Below are positions 61,404 through 64,000 of a stretch of 64,000 nt of DNA, piece after piece. The stretch comes from Streptomyces nitrosporeus (lineage in GTDB: Bacteria; Actinomycetota; Actinomycetes; Streptomycetales; Streptomycetaceae), in assembly GCF_008704555.1 (NCBI RefSeq), contig NZ_CP023702.1, positions 6,866,001 through 6,930,000 on the forward strand, written 5' to 3'. How positions within the stretch are numbered: position 1 is the first letter of the stretch; the number at the start of each line of letters is the position of its first letter. The position numbers and the translations under genes were made by a program. The notes under the pieces were generated by a model. It was given only the letters and a program-made list of their open reading frames with translations. It ran no database searches and was not told the origin of the DNA.

Positions 61404-63236
61404 GTGAACCCGACCGAAACGATCCTGCCCGGACGGACGCCGGCCACCACCCACGCCGCCGAATCGGTGGCCGAGGCGCTGCTCGGCCGCACGCTCCGGC
61501 CGTCGTCCGCCCCGCCCCGCCCCGCCCTGCCCCCGGCACGGAGGGGTGGAGCCGTACCCGCCGGCGGCGCCCGGCAGGCGGGCCCGCCCGTCTGGTCCGT
61601 CGACGGCGCCGGACCGGTGGAACTCGACGCGGACGACGAGCAGGCGGTCCAGGCCGCGTGCGGGCTCATGGAGGTCCACGGCCGGGCGACCGGCGCCCCC
61701 GAACCGCTCGTGGCGGACTACGTCTCCACGGTGACCGGCGTACTGGCCGCCCAGGGGGCCACGGCCGCCCTGCTGGCGGCGAGGCGCGGGCACCCGCGGG
61801 CGCGGGTCCGCACCTCGCTCACCCAGGGCGCGCTCCTCGCCGTCACCCAGTACCTCGCCGCCGCCACCGCCGAGGGCCCCCAGGACCCGGCTCCCGGCGG
61901 AACGGGCCTGGCGACCCTGACGACCGCCGACGGCGTCCTGATCGAGATCGAGACCCTCGACCCCCTGGCCTGGAGCGGCTTCTGGCAGCGCCTGGGGGTG
62001 CGGGCCAGGACGGCGGGGCGGGGCTGGCTGCCCTTCCAGCAGAGGTTCGCCACGGCGGCCTGCCCGCTGCCGGCCGAACTCCGCGCCGCCGTACGGGCGC
62101 ACGGCCTGCGGGCCGTGCGGCAGGCGGGGGAGGCGCACGGGGTGTCGGTCGCCGAGGCGGGGGAAGCCACGGCGGCGCCGCGGGACCTCGCCCCCTGGAC
62201 CGTCGAGCCGGCCCGCCCGTCGGACGGCCTTTCCCGAGGCGCCCCGCCCGGCCGGAGCGGGACGGCGGCCGGGGCCGGCCCGCTGCCGCTGTCCGGGCTC
62301 CGGGTCGTCGAATCGGCCCGGCGCGTCCAGGGACCCATGGCCGGGCACGTCCTGCGGCTGCTCGGCGCCGACGTCGTACGCGTCGAGCCCCCGGGCGGCG
62401 ACCCCATGCGCGGCCTGCCGCCGCTCGCCGGGGGCTGTTCGGTACGTTTCTCCGCGCTCAACCACGGCAAGCGGGTGGCCGAGGCGGACCTCACCACCCG
62501 GCGGGGACGTGACACCGTACGGGAACTGGTCTCCCGCGCCGACGTCTTCCTGCACAACTGGGCCCCCGGCAAGGCGCGGACCCTGGGCCTGGACGCCGGC
62601 GACCTGCACGCCGTCGCCCCCCGCCTGGTGTACGCCTCCGCCTCCGGCTTCGGGGCCGCCCTCGGGCCGACACCGCCGACCGGCACCGACTACCTCGCCC
62701 AGGTGCACGGCGGGCTCGCCGCCGCGCTGCGCCCCGTGGACCGGCCGCCCGCACCGTCCCTGATGACCGTCACCGACGTGCTCGGAGGCCTGGTCCTGGC
62801 GCAGGCGGTGCTCGCCGGCCTGCTGGCCCGGGAGGAGACCCGCCGGGGATGCCGGGTGGCCTCGTCGCTGCTGTCCGCCGCGGCGCTGGTCCCGAGGCCG
62901 CCGCGGCGGGTCCGGCTCACCCCTCTGGACCGGCCGCTGCCCACCGCCGACGGCCTGCTCCACCTGGGGGCCGAGGCGCGGCGGCGGCCCGGGGAGGTGG
63001 CCCGCGCCGTCCTCGCGGCAGGGCCCGCCTCGGTGGCCGGGCGGCTGCGGACCGGCGGGACCGAGGAGTGGCTCGCCGGACTGCGCGAGGCCGGACTCCC
63101 GGCGGTCCGGGTCCGCACGGACCTGGCCGCCCTCGCCACCGACCCCGCCTTCGGGCGCGCGGTCCTGCCCCCGGACGAGCGGGTGCCCTACGCGCGCCCG
63201 GCGAGCCCCTGGACGTTCGAGGAGGACGGCCGATGA
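61404..63236 (+). CDS. CaiB/BaiF-type CoA-transferase family protein, one and a half domains
   Basis: About 610 residues from GTG 61404 (VNPTETILPGR). The C-terminal part from about residue 285 is a type III CoA-transferase: LSGLRVVESARRVQGPMAGH, LRLLGADVVRVEPPGGDPMR, FSALNHGKRVAEADL, FLHNWAPGKARTLG, LVYASASGFG. The Asp that forms the acyl intermediate is not clearly placed. The N-terminal part resembles only the middle and end of a second copy (DYVSTVTGVLAAQGATAALL, VRTSLTQGALLAVTQYLA). Overlaps the ligase gene (ATGA), so they probably act on the same acyl substrate. Confidence 0.83.
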   Translation: MNPTETILPGRTPATTHAAESVAEALLGRTLRPSSAPPRPALPPARRGGAVPAGGARQAGPPVWSVDGAGPVELDADDEQAVQAACGLMEVHGRATGAPEPLVADYVSTVTGVLAAQGATAALLAARRGHPRARVRTSLTQGALLAVTQYLAAATAEGPQDPAPGGTGLATLTTADGVLIEIETLDPLAWSGFWQRLGVRARTAGRGWLPFQQRFATAACPLPAELRAAVRAHGLRAVRQAGEAHGVSVAEAGEATAAPRDLAPWTVEPARPSDGLSRGAPPGRSGTAAGAGPLPLSGLRVVESARRVQGPMAGHVLRLLGADVVRVEPPGGDPMRGLPPLAGGCSVRFSALNHGKRVAEADLTTRRGRDTVRELVSRADVFLHNWAPGKARTLGLDAGDLHAVAPRLVYASASGFGAALGPTPPTGTDYLAQVHGGLAAALRPVDRPPAPSLMTVTDVLGGLVLAQAVLAGLLAREETRRGCRVASSLLSAAALVPRPPRRVRLTPLDRPLPTADGLLHLGAEARRRPGEVARAVLAAGPASVAGRLRTGGTEEWLAGLREAGLPAVRVRTDLAALATDPAFGRAVLPPDERVPYARPASPWTFEEDGR

Positions 63237-64000
63237 GGAAGCGGACCCCCGACGGGCACGGAACACGCGGTACGGCCGTCAGCACCCCCGGCGGTGCGGC
63301 GGACAGGCCCCCCGGCGGCATGGGCGACGGGGACTCCGGCGCGCCCTGGCGCTCCCGGAACGGCCTGGAGTTCCCCGACCGGGTGCCGCGCGCCGACCGC
63401 CGCGCGTGGGAGGCCCGCGGACTGTGCCCCGGCACCGACCTCTTCTCCCTCTTCGAGCGGCACGCGCTGGCCGACCCCGGCCGTGACGCGGTGGTGGACA
63501 CACGGGGCACCGTGTCCTACGCGGAGCTGTACGCCGAGACCCTGCGCATCGCGGCCCTGTTCGCCGGGGCCGGGCTCGGCGCCCGGGACGTGATCGCGCT
63601 CAGGCTGCCCAACGGACGCCGGGCCGTCGCCGCGGAACTCGCCGTCTACGCCCTCGGCGCGGTCGCCCTCCCCTACCCCCTCGGCGGAGGCGTCCGCGAC
63701 ACCCTCGCACTCCTCGGGAGGTCCCGGGCCGGCGGAGCGGTGTTCGACGAACCGGCGGACGTCGAGGCGGCGGCCCGGCTCCCCCTGCTCCGGGCCGTGT
63801 TCACCACCTTCCCCGGCGCGGACGGCGGCGGGCCGTCGCTGGACCGGCCCGCCGCCGGCGGGCCCTTCGAGCCGGCCGGACCGCCCGCCCCGGCCACGGC
63901 ACCCGCCAGGATCCTGGTGTCCTCGGGCTCCGAGGCGGAGCCGAAGATGGTCGCGTACAGCCACCAGGCGATGGCCGGCGGGCGGGCCGCCTACGTACGG
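63233..64000 (+). CDS. AMP-dependent acyl-CoA ligase/adenylate-forming enzyme (5' part)
   Basis: Runs off the window after 256 codons. Starts with a disordered segment of about 40 residues, then LFSLFERHALADPGRDAVVD, RGTVSYAELYAETLRIAALF, and the phosphate-binding loop ILVSSGSEAEPKMVAYSHQ. The loop ends ...EPKMV instead of the usual TG.PKG, a mild variant. It resembles cyclohexanecarboxylate/aryl-acid ligases more than fatty-acid ligases. Coupled to the CoA-transferase and near an iron box, so siderophore-precursor activation is a possibility. Confidence 0.88.
   Translation, partial: MRKRTPDGHGTRGTAVSTPGGAADRPPGGMGDGDSGAPWRSRNGLEFPDRVPRADRRAWEARGLCPGTDLFSLFERHALADPGRDAVVDTRGTVSYAELYAETLRIAALFAGAGLGARDVIALRLPNGRRAVAAELAVYALGAVALPYPLGGGVRDTLALLGRSRAGGAVFDEPADVEAAARLPLLRAVFTTFPGADGGGPSLDRPAAGGPFEPAGPPAPATAPARILVSSGSEAEPKMVAYSHQAMAGGRAAYVR

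Overview
The window looks like an actinomycete chromosome, almost certainly Streptomyces. GC and third-position GC are very high, GTG starts are frequent, and there are two AfsA-type hormone synthases, an ArpA/ScbR-type receptor, DUF4139, DUF2306 and DUF4232 families, and a DmdR/IdeR-type iron box. Transposase remnants (ISAs1, IS30, IS110) mark it as accessory, partly decayed DNA. I see no rRNA, tRNA or CRISPR.

Layout. 1-10 kb: half of an ABC exporter; a MarR repressor with a D-lactate-dehydrogenase-like flavin/Fe-S oxidase, divergent from a full ABC exporter across a perfect palindrome; a protein of unknown function; a CzcO-like flavoprotein; a YjbQ protein. 10.2-11.1 kb: decayed ISAs1 transposase. 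11.3-14.8 kb: minus-strand operon AfsA-like synthase, FabG-like reductase, HAD phosphatase, alpha/beta hydrolase. 15.2-17.7 kb: MITE-like element and a TetR/MFS efflux pair with a palindromic operator. 17.8-28.5 kb: second AfsA homologue, ScbR-like receptor, SDR, second TetR regulator, ACP/KS/KS-beta operon, KSIII, phosphopantetheinyl transferase (with a 13-codon leader ORF), a frameshifted SDR, and an IS701-like protein without catalytic residues. 29-38 kb: LuxR regulator, second repeat copy, IS30 remnant, DUF2306 membrane protein, quinone oxidoreductase, FAD monooxygenase, ferredoxin and ferredoxin reductase. 38-40 kb: remnants of another pathway (flavoprotein with a deletion, truncated acyl-CoA ligase), then a lipoprotein and an FKBP. 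41.3-45.6 kb: four-gene operon MfnB-type furan synthase, aldehyde dehydrogenase, Zn alcohol dehydrogenase, methyltransferase. 46-50.9 kb: lipoprotein and small genes among IS110 remnants. 51-60 kb: SDR/LysR pair, lipoprotein, two DUF4139 proteins, membrane protein, LysR; two genes have their 3' ends tandemly amplified. 60.3-64 kb: iron box, DUF2470 protein, CoA-transferase and the start of an AMP-dependent ligase.

How it may work. The 11-30 kb block reads as a self-contained signalling module. A private type II acyl machinery (KSIII, ACP, KS, KS-beta, FabG, PPTase) could supply a beta-ketoacyl chain. AfsA-type enzymes could condense it with a C3 phosphate, and the HAD phosphatase and SDRs could finish a butyrolactone/butenolide/furan-type hormone. 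TetR receptors would then read it through AT-rich operators of nearly the same sequence found upstream of afsA/scbR, the second tetR and the IS701-like gene. The 41-45 kb operon is a second, unrelated candidate for making a furan small molecule. Products and chemistry are inference; gene families and sites are read from the sequence.
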